DNA of 32,880 bases, taken from contig NZ_JANUXR010000012.1 of the NCBI RefSeq assembly GCF_024834075.1, positions 1 to 32,880 on the forward strand, in the 5' to 3' direction. Shown here one piece after another: positions 26,309 to 32,880 of this stretch. The notes below the pieces were generated by a model. That model had not been told where the DNA came from. It worked only from the letters and a program-made list of their open reading frames with translations, and did not search any database. Made by a program: the position numbers and the translations under genes. Source of the stretch: Corynebacterium sp. HS2168-gen11. GTDB taxonomy: Bacteria; Actinomycetota; Actinomycetes; Mycobacteriales; Mycobacteriaceae. Each line of letters starts with the position of its first letter. The stretch's first letter is position 1.

Positions 26309-26668
26309 ATGGAGAAGCCAGTTATCGAGATTCCTGGTGGCGAAGCCCCAGCAGACCTAGTTATTACTGATCTTATTGAAGGCGATGGCCCTGTTGCACA
26401 ACCAGGTGGCATGGTCGAGGTTCACTATGTTGGTGTAGATTTCGCAACCGGTCGTGAGTTTGACTCTTCCTGGGATCGTGGACAGTCCATCGAGTTTCCA
26501 CTTGCAGGCCTCATTGCAGGTTGGCAAGAAGGTATTCCTGGCATGAAGGTTGGCGGTCGTCGTCAGCTCGTGATTCCACCAGAGGCTGCGTATGGACCAG
26601 CCGGTGGCGGACACCCACTTTCTGGCCTAACCCTCGTATTCGTGATCGACTTGTTGGCAGTTCGTTAA
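26309..26668 (+). CDS. fkpA: FKBP-type peptidyl-prolyl cis-trans isomerase
   Basis: This single-domain, 119-aa cytosolic FKBP catalyses proline isomerisation in protein folding. No signal peptide is present. The core motifs are all there: VEVHYVGVDFATGREFDSSWDRG (residues about 33-55), IEFPLAGLIAGWQEGIPGMKVGGRRQLVIPPEAAYG (about 58-93) and HPLSGLTLVFVIDL. AAGGAG lies upstream. It follows gltA as in C. glutamicum, where an fkpA-type gene is next to gltA. The symbol is used by that analogy. Confidence 0.95.
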   Translation: MEKPVIEIPGGEAPADLVITDLIEGDGPVAQPGGMVEVHYVGVDFATGREFDSSWDRGQSIEFPLAGLIAGWQEGIPGMKVGGRRQLVIPPEAAYGPAGGGHPLSGLTLVFVIDLLAVR

Positions 26669-26693
26669 TCAACACTTCTCACGCGATATTGCG

Positions 26694-26736
26694 CACCCAA
26701 GAATTGTGATTTTGCACAGCAATTCTTGGGTGTTTT
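26694..26736 (+). terminator. Intrinsic terminator behind the FKBP gene
   Basis: Bases 26694-26706 pair perfectly with 26720-26732 (13 bp), followed by TTTT. Confidence 0.9.
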
Positions 26737-26879
26737 GCATACTTGGAAGTAAGTATCCGGCAGTTGATGGAGAGTGCGTGCCACGAGGCGGCGTCGTCAA
26801 GCCTGAAGTGCGGAATAGAATCGCCCGATCGGGGGCATTCGGGTAGCGCCTGCACTGCAGACACGGTAAGAATGAATAT

Positions 26880-27734
26880 ATGATTGCCCGTTACGTTCCC
26901 GAAATACAGCTTAACGACGGTAGCTCGATGCCGGCTATTGGTCTTGGTACATGGAAATTGGCTGGAGAAAGTGCCACACGCGTGGTTCGCGACGCTATTA
27001 ATTTTGGCTATCGGCATATTGATACCGCTGCGTTTTATGGGAACGAACGAGAAATTGGCATCGCGATCGCGCAGGCAATTGCTGCAGGTGATGTCACGCG
27101 CGAGGAACTGTTTATTACTTCAAAGGTATGGCAGGATCATCAGGGTTTTGATTTAGCGCAACAATCGTTTCAAGACTCCTTACAGCGTCTAGGAATTGAG
27201 TACCTCGACTGCTATATGGTGCATTGGCCGTGGCCACAGCAGGGGCGCTATGTGGAAACTTTTGAAGCACTGGTGCATCTGCAAGGCCTTGGGCAATTGC
27301 GATCAGTTGCAGTGGCAAACTTTAATGAACAACAATTGCGTGATGTCCATGCCGCAACTGGTGTTGTGCCGGCGATCAATCAAGTAGAATTGCATCCTGG
27401 TTTTTCTCAATCTGAGTTGCGCAAGGCGCATGAATCCTTAGGCGTTGTTACCGAAGCTTGGGCGCCGCTTGCCCGCGGTGACGTGCTGGATAAAGATGTT
27501 GTAGTGACCCTGGCTGAACATTTCGGGAAGACCCCAGCACAGATTGTGCTGCAGTGGATGTATCAGCAAGGTATTTCGGTGATTCCAAAGGCTTCGCAGC
27601 AGCATCACCTGGCTGAAAATATTGACATCTACGATTTTGAGTTGTCGCCAATTGACAGTGCAGCAATTGTTGCTCTTGATCAACAGCCTGGTAGTGGTCG
27701 GTTGTACGCGGATCCAGAGGTATTTCCAGGCTAA
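26880..27734 (+). CDS. Aldo/keto reductase
   Basis: This 284-aa NADPH-dependent oxidoreductase belongs to the 2,5-diketo-D-gluconate reductase-like AKR family. The catalytic tetrad is complete: D48 and Y53 (YRHIDTAAFYGNEREIG), K82 (ITSKVW) and H115 (YMVHWP). The cofactor-binding end (QWMYQQGISVIPKASQQHHLAENIDIYDFEL) matches the family. Substrate unknown. The stop codon overlaps the start of the EchA6-like gene by one base (TAATG), so the two are translationally coupled. A weak AAGAATGA precedes the start. Confidence 0.93.
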   Translation: MIARYVPEIQLNDGSSMPAIGLGTWKLAGESATRVVRDAINFGYRHIDTAAFYGNEREIGIAIAQAIAAGDVTREELFITSKVWQDHQGFDLAQQSFQDSLQRLGIEYLDCYMVHWPWPQQGRYVETFEALVHLQGLGQLRSVAVANFNEQQLRDVHAATGVVPAINQVELHPGFSQSELRKAHESLGVVTEAWAPLARGDVLDKDVVVTLAEHFGKTPAQIVLQWMYQQGISVIPKASQQHHLAENIDIYDFELSPIDSAAIVALDQQPGSGRLYADPEVFPG

Positions 27735-28528
27735 TGGTGGAGAATATGAATACAGTTTTAGTGACTCGTGACGAACGTGTCCTCACGATAACCTTAAACC
27801 GTCCTGAACAGCGCAATGCACTGAATGTGCGGATGTGTGAAGCAATTGCAAGCGCAATCGACGACGCTATCAGCCAACCGCGTTTGCAGCGTCCGAGGGC
27901 GGTTGTCATCCGAGGAGAAGGATCAGTATTTTGCGCTGGTGCCGATATTGGCTCAACTCGTGATGATGAAGATGAGCGGAGTTCAGGCGTATATGGAACC
28001 ACTTTTACCGAATCATTTTATGCAATGCTGGAGTTAATCAAACATGCTCCAATGCCAATTATCGCAGCGATTCAAGGTCCAGTCATAGGTGCTGGTGCGC
28101 AGTTAGCACTGGCTTGTGACTTAAGGATTGGTACTCCAGAGGCTTGGCTGCGAATTCCTGTCGCACGATTAGGCTTTGCACTCGACGGCTGGACGTTGCA
28201 CCAAATTCGTGACACCTTTGGTGGCGCAAGGGCGCGAGCATTGCTTATGGGCAGTCAAACTCTTGATGCCGCAACATTGGAATCATGCGGGTTCTATTCT
28301 TTGGTGTATGAAACTGCAGCCCAGCGCGAGCAATATGTTGCTGAAATTACTGCTCTTGCACCATTGGCACAAGAATATGTCAAAGTGTTTTATGCTGCCG
28401 ATTATCCAGATACGGCATTATCTTCCGAGCTACAAGAGCTTTATGATGCATGTTGGGGCAGTAAAGATGTGGAAGAAGCACGTACCGCACGCAAACAACA
28501 TCGCCCCCCAAAGTTCACTGGAAATTAA
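27734..28528 (+). CDS. echA6: EchA6-like crotonase-fold protein (probably non-catalytic)
   Basis: The 264-aa protein (from ATG 27734; ATG 27746 is possible) has a crotonase fold: LTITLNRPEQRNALN, FCAGADIGS and GPVIGAGAQLALACDLRIG. It resembles M. tuberculosis EchA6 as remembered, notably in ARLGFALDGWTLHQI and the C-terminal DACWGSKDVEEARTAR with RPPKFTGN. Both catalytic glutamates of enoyl-CoA hydratase are replaced: Q123 in GAQL and V143 in IPVARLG. EchA6 also lacks them and instead binds long-chain acyl-CoA. The gene is coupled to the aldo/keto reductase gene. Its role in corynebacteria is open. Confidence 0.85.
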   Translation: MVENMNTVLVTRDERVLTITLNRPEQRNALNVRMCEAIASAIDDAISQPRLQRPRAVVIRGEGSVFCAGADIGSTRDDEDERSSGVYGTTFTESFYAMLELIKHAPMPIIAAIQGPVIGAGAQLALACDLRIGTPEAWLRIPVARLGFALDGWTLHQIRDTFGGARARALLMGSQTLDAATLESCGFYSLVYETAAQREQYVAEITALAPLAQEYVKVFYAADYPDTALSSELQELYDACWGSKDVEEARTARKQHRPPKFTGN

Positions 28529-28556
28529 CATCAAGCGTTTCAGCCGCATTGTTATG

Positions 28557-28591
28557 GATGACGATGATGGCTCGCGATGACGATGATGGCT
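28557..28591 (+). repeat. 16-bp direct repeat
   Basis: GATGACGATGATGGCT occurs at 28557-28572 and 28576-28591, three bases apart, just behind the echA6-like gene. It lies outside any gene. Confidence 0.85.
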
Positions 28592-28627
28592 GCAGTTTGC
28601 GTGCACCCGCAGCAGCGTTGATGATAC

Positions 28628-28657
28628 AAGAGGTGCCGCTGGCTAGTGGCACCTCTT
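28628..28657 (+). terminator. Terminator behind the echA6-like gene
   Basis: Bases 28628-28637 pair with 28648-28657, extended inward by three pairs (one G-U) to a 4-base loop. CTTTCC follows, not a long T-run. The remaining bases to 28878 contain no gene. Confidence 0.75.
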
Positions 28658-28878
28658 TCCATGTAAGTAGCGATTCTGCATACGAGGTTTTCTGAATGCT
28701 AGATTGCAATGAGAAGGCGATTGTATGAGGCAGAGCAGTAGTAGCAATGATGCTGATGTTCAAGCAAAGGTGAAGCTATTACACTCATGAAGGCTAGTAG
28801 TAAGAAGCTTTGGCAGTGAGCAGTATATTCGTAGCAAGACAAGTAAGAAATGTGCAGCATTGACAAGCAGGAGCGGTA

Positions 28879-29916
28879 ATGGTTAAGCAGAGAACCGATA
28901 GCATACGTAGTCGTACATGCGCTCGTTCACAGCTTGCATGGTGGATTCGTTCGTCTGTTGCGCTTGGATGTCTGTGTCTTGTCAGTAGCTGTGCTACCTC
29001 TGAACCGAGTGTCCAGCATTCGTTGGAACGTACCTGGCTGTCACACAAATATGAAGATGGAGCGCAGTATACGCTGACACTCGCTGGATTTTCTTCGCAC
29101 GTACCAGAACAAAGCTTTGATGATCCTTTGTCTTACCAATTGACATATGTTGATCTTCGAGGTGGTTTACATGTTGGAAGTTCAAATGAATATGTCAGCC
29201 GTGCCGCCTTAAGCTTAATCAAGCTGTACATTGCACAATATGTTATCCAGCATGGAGATGCCGATGAACAGGCTGAAGCTTTGACAATGATTCGGAATTC
29301 TGATGATGATATTGCAACAGAACTCTATGCGAAATACCCAACGGCCATTGAATCAATTGCTACCCAGTATCATCTCACTGGCACTGTGGCAGATCCACGC
29401 TGGGGATATTCCTTAAGCTCAACGTATGATGTGGCCTTTTTCTTGGCGCAGTTGATGCGCGAGGATTATGACTCGCCGGTATTAGTGGCGATGCGCGAAA
29501 CAGATGCAGTAGCAAAAGACGGTACATCGCAAGACTATGGCACTGCGGTGTTACCTGGTGTCGTCGGCACGAAATTTGCGTGGTCGAATGATAAAGACTT
29601 ATTTGCCACAGCTTCTTACGGGCATGATTTTATTGTTGTCGCCAGCAATTATGGTTCAGCGGAAGATCTTACGCATTTAGTGGAACAACAATTCATGCAC
29701 GTGCCTACTTCCACGAGGGTGCGGCCAGTGCCTACTTCCACGAGGGTGCGGCCAGTGCCTACTTCGACGAGTGTGCGGCCAGTGCCTACTTCGACGAGTG
29801 TGCGGCCAGTGCCTACTTCGACGAGTGTGCGGCCAGTGCCTAGTTCGACGAGTGCGCGGCCAGCTTCTGGTTCCACAAAAGCACGGCCATCACCTACCAC
29901 CGCAGGTAGGAAATAG
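28879..29916 (+). CDS. Beta-lactamase-fold lipoprotein with 9-residue repeat tail
   Basis: The 345-aa protein begins after GGAGCGG. A hydrophobic segment at about 25-37 ends in a lipobox-like VSSC (C38), so it is probably a lipoprotein. The body has features of the class A beta-lactamase/DD-peptidase fold: SLIK at 112-115 (the SxxK motif, in SRAALSLIKLYIAQYV), SDD at 141-143 where SDN would be, and GTKFAWS near 230-236 where KTG would be. The last two are degenerate, so activity is uncertain. Mycobacterial LppW is a comparable protein. From residue 275 there are about seven copies of VPTSTxVRP, ending in a Ser/Thr/Pro/Arg tail. It probably acts at or binds the cell wall. Confidence 0.8.
   Translation: MVKQRTDSIRSRTCARSQLAWWIRSSVALGCLCLVSSCATSEPSVQHSLERTWLSHKYEDGAQYTLTLAGFSSHVPEQSFDDPLSYQLTYVDLRGGLHVGSSNEYVSRAALSLIKLYIAQYVIQHGDADEQAEALTMIRNSDDDIATELYAKYPTAIESIATQYHLTGTVADPRWGYSLSSTYDVAFFLAQLMREDYDSPVLVAMRETDAVAKDGTSQDYGTAVLPGVVGTKFAWSNDKDLFATASYGHDFIVVASNYGSAEDLTHLVEQQFMHVPTSTRVRPVPTSTRVRPVPTSTSVRPVPTSTSVRPVPTSTSVRPVPSSTSARPASGSTKARPSPTTAGRK
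29701..29889 (+). repeat. 27-bp tandem repeat, seven units
   Basis: Seven in-frame 27-bp units (consensus GTGCCTACTTCGACGAGTGTG then CGGCCA) encode VPTSTSVRP. Units 1 and 2 are identical, as are units 3-5. Units 6 and 7 are degenerate. The near-identity of central units points to recent slippage. Confidence 0.95.
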
Positions 29917-30118
29917 CCTTGTGTAACTATTGGAATGATCGCAGGCGTTGTTGTTGATAGATGCCCGCCTATCTGGCGTGCAGCATGCTTTGAATGTGCA
30001 AGGACATCTAGGTGTTCGTGCTTGTCGACGCTAGCCACCTCGTGTGAGTGAAAGTTCCCAGTGCGTAGACTTATTTTGCTGGAAGTGTAGGTGCCGGACA
30101 TACAAGAGAGAAACATGA

Positions 30119-30174
30119 AAAAGGTTGTGTTTTTTAGGATCTTCAGGAAGAAGAACACCGAAACACAACCTTTT
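30119..30174. terminator. Bidirectional terminator
   Basis: Bases 30119-30132 pair perfectly with 30161-30174 (14 bp), with A-runs and T-runs on both sides. It lies between convergent genes. Bases 29917-30118 hold no gene. Confidence 0.88.
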
Positions 30175-30197
30175 ATATTGCAAGTGGTATGAAAGAC

Positions 30198-31163
30198 CTA
30201 ACTTGAAAGCTTCATGAGAGTTACAGCGAGATCGAGCTGTTGTGCGCTTGGTACAGCAAAACCATTGCTGCCTGGAAGTACTGCAGCAATTTGGGAAGCC
30301 GTAGTTGCAAGGTCATGCAAAGTTTGACCGTTAATACCAGGTGCTGGTGCCGGGGCAGGAGCTGGTGCTGGCTTAGGTGCGACAGGCAGCGCAGGGATGG
30401 AAATCTTTGGCAATGCTATTCCCGGATTGCCAGGTGTCCACTGACCCCAGTCTGCTTGATACACATTATTGATATCACTGAGCACGCCGCCAACGGTTGC
30501 TTGCTGGCCAGCTTTTTGGTGAATAGTGGTTCGTGGGTGGATTCGGCCTTGAGAACCCCAGTCATGCTGCCAATAGTAGGACCCTAAACCATCACGCGAA
30601 GCCCACTCGATTGTGTTGTAGTTGCCGTAAATACCAAGCGAGTAGCCACCTGTTTGTAGTGCAGTTTGAAAGGCTTGCAGATACGGGCGAATCTGATTGG
30701 TGTATTGGGCGTAGGTTGGGTTGTCGTCGATTGCCACATAGATTGGACGTCCAGTTGGTCCGCCTGCTGCACGGTGCAAAGCGATCGCTTGTGGTGCATG
30801 AATGGCAGCGCCTGCAGCGCCTTGTTTCCAATCGGCAGTTTCTGCACGACCGAACTGATACACAGATGCGGTTTTGAGGCCATGAGCTGCGTGATCACGA
30901 GTTTCTTGGATACCAACTGGCTTGCCCTTCATCCATTCAGCGCCGGGACGACGCTGGGAGACATAGCGTACGGTTCCGATGTGTCCTGCTGCGCGAACTG
31001 CTGCACCACTTGGGACACCAGCTGAATAGTCTAAAACAGTGCCCAGGATTGGGCCGAGAGCATGGGCTTGTGGTGCGGCAGGTGCGGCGGTGCTGATGCC
31101 TAATGCAAGCACAAATGCACTAGCTGCCGCAGCAAAGAAATTGCGGCTTCGAGTTGAAAACAT
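30198..31163 (-). CDS. Secreted DUF1906 protein (Rv2525c-like glycoside hydrolase fold)
   Basis: This 321-aa protein has a signal peptide of about 36 residues (FFAAAASAFVLALGISTAAPAAPQAHA). It is followed by the DUF1906 TIM-barrel domain: LDYSAGVPSGAAVRAAGHIGTVRYVS, IYVAIDDNPTY (acidic residues at the expected active-site strand) and SLGIYGNYNTIEWA. The fold is related to GH25 lysozymes. Rv2525c of M. tuberculosis, a Tat substrate, affects the cell envelope; here the leader has RSRNFF rather than a clean RR pair. A Pro/Ala linker (about residues 257-278) leads to a short C-terminal segment. It probably acts on the cell wall, but catalysis is not established. Confidence 0.88.
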   Translation of the reverse strand: MFSTRSRNFFAAAASAFVLALGISTAAPAAPQAHALGPILGTVLDYSAGVPSGAAVRAAGHIGTVRYVSQRRPGAEWMKGKPVGIQETRDHAAHGLKTASVYQFGRAETADWKQGAAGAAIHAPQAIALHRAAGGPTGRPIYVAIDDNPTYAQYTNQIRPYLQAFQTALQTGGYSLGIYGNYNTIEWASRDGLGSYYWQHDWGSQGRIHPRTTIHQKAGQQATVGGVLSDINNVYQADWGQWTPGNPGIALPKISIPALPVAPKPAPAPAPAPAPGINGQTLHDLATTASQIAAVLPGSNGFAVPSAQQLDLAVTLMKLSS

Positions 31164-31273
31164 GGGACTCCTTGGTGATCATATTCGTCACTTTTGTAAC
31201 ACTAGGCAACAACTTTAACATCTTTATTAGGATTTGAAAATGATATGCTGCAAATATCTGTGGTAAACCGAAA

Positions 31274-31318
31274 AGCGCCCTCTGAGTTTCTGAACAATCT
31301 AAAAACTCAGAGAGCGCT
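31274..31318 (-). terminator. Terminator behind the antiporter gene
   Basis: Bases 31281-31289 pair with 31303-31311, and the stem continues to 31274/31318 with one mismatch. On the minus strand it is followed by TTTTCGG. Confidence 0.8.
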
Positions 31319-31348
31319 GGAAAAATTACGAATGTTTCCGCGAGTAAT

Positions 31349-32638
31349 TTATGACGAGGTAGTTGGCGCGGAATCCTGTGCGTCGGCGTCGTCAAGCGTC
31401 TGTGCTGCAGGTTGCTCTTTTGGCTCTAATAAGTGTGCGAGCAATGGGAAAAGCAAAACCGTGATCGAACCAGCTGCAACGAGTGACGAGGCTTTGGCTT
31501 CGCTAATTAATTCGGAAGAAATTGCCACGTCAGTAACGGCGACGATAATCGGCAAAGCGGTGGCGCCATACAGACTGAGCTGGATTTTTTCGCGTGCCGT
31601 GGTCAGCTGTGAACCAGTGTGGAAGAACCATTCGCGCAATAAAATTGGCAGGCCGCGCGTGATATAAATCAGTGGAACCAGCAGGATGAGAATAATCGGG
31701 TCTTCTAGCACTGCAGCAGTGTCGATGCTCATACCAGAGCCGATGAAGAATACGGGGATCACTAAGCCATAGCCAACAATATCGAGGCGCTGCTCGAGGG
31801 CGAGCTGGTATTTTTGCGGCACAATCTGACGCAGAATAAAACCTGCGGCGAATGCGCCAAGCACCACATCGAGTTTAAATACCGCAGCAACCGCCATTAG
31901 GAGTGCAAGCATTAAAATAACTAAGCGAACAACCGCCTGATTCGTCGAACCTGCAGAATGCACCATCGCGCGTCCCATCCATGGCACGAGCATTTTCACG
32001 GTACGCGGAATAATAGCAACCACAATTGCAATACCGAAGAAAAGTACCAGGATGAAGGTGGTCAGCCAAGTTGCGCGAGACGACAATAATAAGGACATTG
32101 CGAAAATTGGGAAGATTTCGCCAAGCGCACCGTGGACCAGCAATGATTTACCAACGGGTTTATCTAAAATTTCTTGCTGCTTCATAATCGGCATGAGCGT
32201 GCCAACAGCCGTGGATGTTACAGCGATCGCCAGCACAATTGCCGTTGCGGTGTTTTCTGGCGTCAAAAGCACGTACGCACCAGCAAAGGACAACACGATG
32301 CACAACAGCCATGTCACTGCAGCGCGTTTGCCTTCTTTGGATCGCACGGTTGCTGGGACGATTTCATAACCAGCAAGTAGGAACAGCATACCGAGGCCAA
32401 GTTCTTTGACCATGCCAACGCCACCTTCAGCTGTGGCAAGGTGTAGACCGTGTGGCCCAATTAATGCACCAAGTACAATTAACAACACCACGGCAGGAAT
32501 ACGAGCTCCTGTTAGCCAAGATAATAAAGGCGCAAGAAACGCGGCTCCCATAATCCATGCAAATGAGACGAGTTCATCAGCTTCGAGCGCTCCTGATGCC
32601 AAGATGAGTGGCTCAGGGGAAAATGCAGGTGCAAACAT
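31349..32638 (-). CDS. CPA2-family cation/proton antiporter
   Basis: This 429-aa integral membrane protein (start ATG 32638, AGGA eight bases upstream; a TTG at 32665 lacks a ribosome-binding site) exchanges K+ or Na+ for H+ in the manner of the KefB/NhaS branch. It has about 12 hydrophobic segments. Family segments include ALIGPHGLHLA, GYEIVPATV, the VTSTAVGTLMPIMK region and GALGEIFPIFAMSLLLSS. There is no C-terminal RCK/TrkA nucleotide-binding domain; the protein ends in an acidic, Ser/Thr-rich tail. Ion specificity cannot be determined here. Confidence 0.88.
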   Translation of the reverse strand: MFAPAFSPEPLILASGALEADELVSFAWIMGAAFLAPLLSWLTGARIPAVVLLIVLGALIGPHGLHLATAEGGVGMVKELGLGMLFLLAGYEIVPATVRSKEGKRAAVTWLLCIVLSFAGAYVLLTPENTATAIVLAIAVTSTAVGTLMPIMKQQEILDKPVGKSLLVHGALGEIFPIFAMSLLLSSRATWLTTFILVLFFGIAIVVAIIPRTVKMLVPWMGRAMVHSAGSTNQAVVRLVILMLALLMAVAAVFKLDVVLGAFAAGFILRQIVPQKYQLALEQRLDIVGYGLVIPVFFIGSGMSIDTAAVLEDPIILILLVPLIYITRGLPILLREWFFHTGSQLTTAREKIQLSLYGATALPIIVAVTDVAISSELISEAKASSLVAAGSITVLLFPLLAHLLEPKEQPAAQTLDDADAQDSAPTTSS

Positions 32639-32880
32639 GTCGCTAATCCTAGTCGTTTGTGGCAATCAAGGAGGATTACACGAGCACAACTGCGACACAA
32701 TATGGAAAAGTTGGCGTTGAGGTGTCCGTCGTGCGGTAACGCTGTGCGATAAATGGCTCTTCGCATTTTAGCGGGGTGAAGCGGAAATACTCGGTGGATT
32801 TACAAACCTAGTATCAACGACGAGTGTAAGTCATTTAAAGCTAGCAACTGTGTTTGTGTTGCCGGGAATACAGCAGTGAT
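32639..32880. other. Intergenic region at the window edge
   Basis: No gene is recognised in these 242 bases. It should contain the promoter of the antiporter gene on the minus strand. I see no strong promoter or operator. Confidence 0.4.

Noticed and set aside
29701..29889. Tandem repeats considered as a CRISPR array
   Set aside because: Units are contiguous without spacers, in frame in a lipoprotein gene and encode VPTSTxVRP.

Overview
The window looks like a chromosomal segment of a Corynebacterium. It contains a SpaA/SpaB/SpaC-type sortase pilus cluster, an Rpf protein, DUF3239/DUF2771/DUF3027-type genes, SepH, SerC next to GltA with GlxR- and RamA-like sites, and an EchA6 homologue. This combination matches the Corynebacterium/Mycobacterium lineage. 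Base composition is moderate, lower than in C. glutamicum or the mycobacteria. The species cannot be named from the sequence alone.

Layout. (1) 1-160: the 3' part of a 5S rRNA and a strong hairpin that ends the rRNA operon. (2) 160-950: a gene-free, AT-rich upstream region. (3) 951-7829: a four-gene pilus cluster, major pilin - class C sortase - base/minor pilin - tip-like large pilin. An intercistronic hairpin follows the major pilin gene and a perfect 16-bp bidirectional terminator follows the last gene. (4) 7945-12882: three minus-strand genes, a DUF3239-like membrane protein, an XPB-type DNA helicase and its usual companion, the helicase-associated (Helicase_C_3-type) protein. (5) 12947-15239: a 62-aa conserved-looking protein, a secreted resuscitation-promoting factor and a cold-shock-domain protein. 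(6) 15423-17789: a DUF2771-like membrane-anchored protein overlapping or abutting a glutamine-cyclotransferase lipoprotein, divergent from a DUF3027 protein with four spaced cysteines. (7) 18126-22671: an NCS2 purine permease, a TrmH-family rRNA/tRNA methyltransferase, a DUF6928-like protein and the cell-division protein SepH. (8) 22882-26668: serC and gltA, divergently transcribed across an 850-bp control region, then an FKBP-type prolyl isomerase. (9) 26880-28528: an aldo/keto reductase translationally coupled to an EchA6-like crotonase that lacks both catalytic glutamates. (10) 28879-32638: a beta-lactamase-fold lipoprotein with a 9-residue repeat tail, a secreted DUF1906 (Rv2525c-like) protein and a CPA2 cation/proton antiporter.

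How it fits together. Much of the window concerns the cell surface: pilus assembly (pilins and their own polymerising sortase), peptidoglycan remodelling (Rpf, DUF1906 protein, serine-hydrolase lipoprotein) and division (SepH). The rest is core metabolism and information processing. The order rpf - cspB - DUF2771 - DUF3027 - NCS2 permease - trmH - sepH - serC - gltA - fkpA resembles the conserved corynebacterial core. The pilus cluster therefore looks like an accessory module sitting between an rRNA operon and that core block.

I found no fully novel system. The most interesting signals are: a 12-nt sequence shared by the spaA ribosome-binding region and the attenuator-like hairpin behind spaA; the compact tip pilin with a non-canonical IPKTG sorting signal; the RamA- and GlxR-like sites in a long gltA leader; the non-catalytic EchA6 homologue in a lineage thought to lack FAS-II; and the repeat-tailed lipoprotein.
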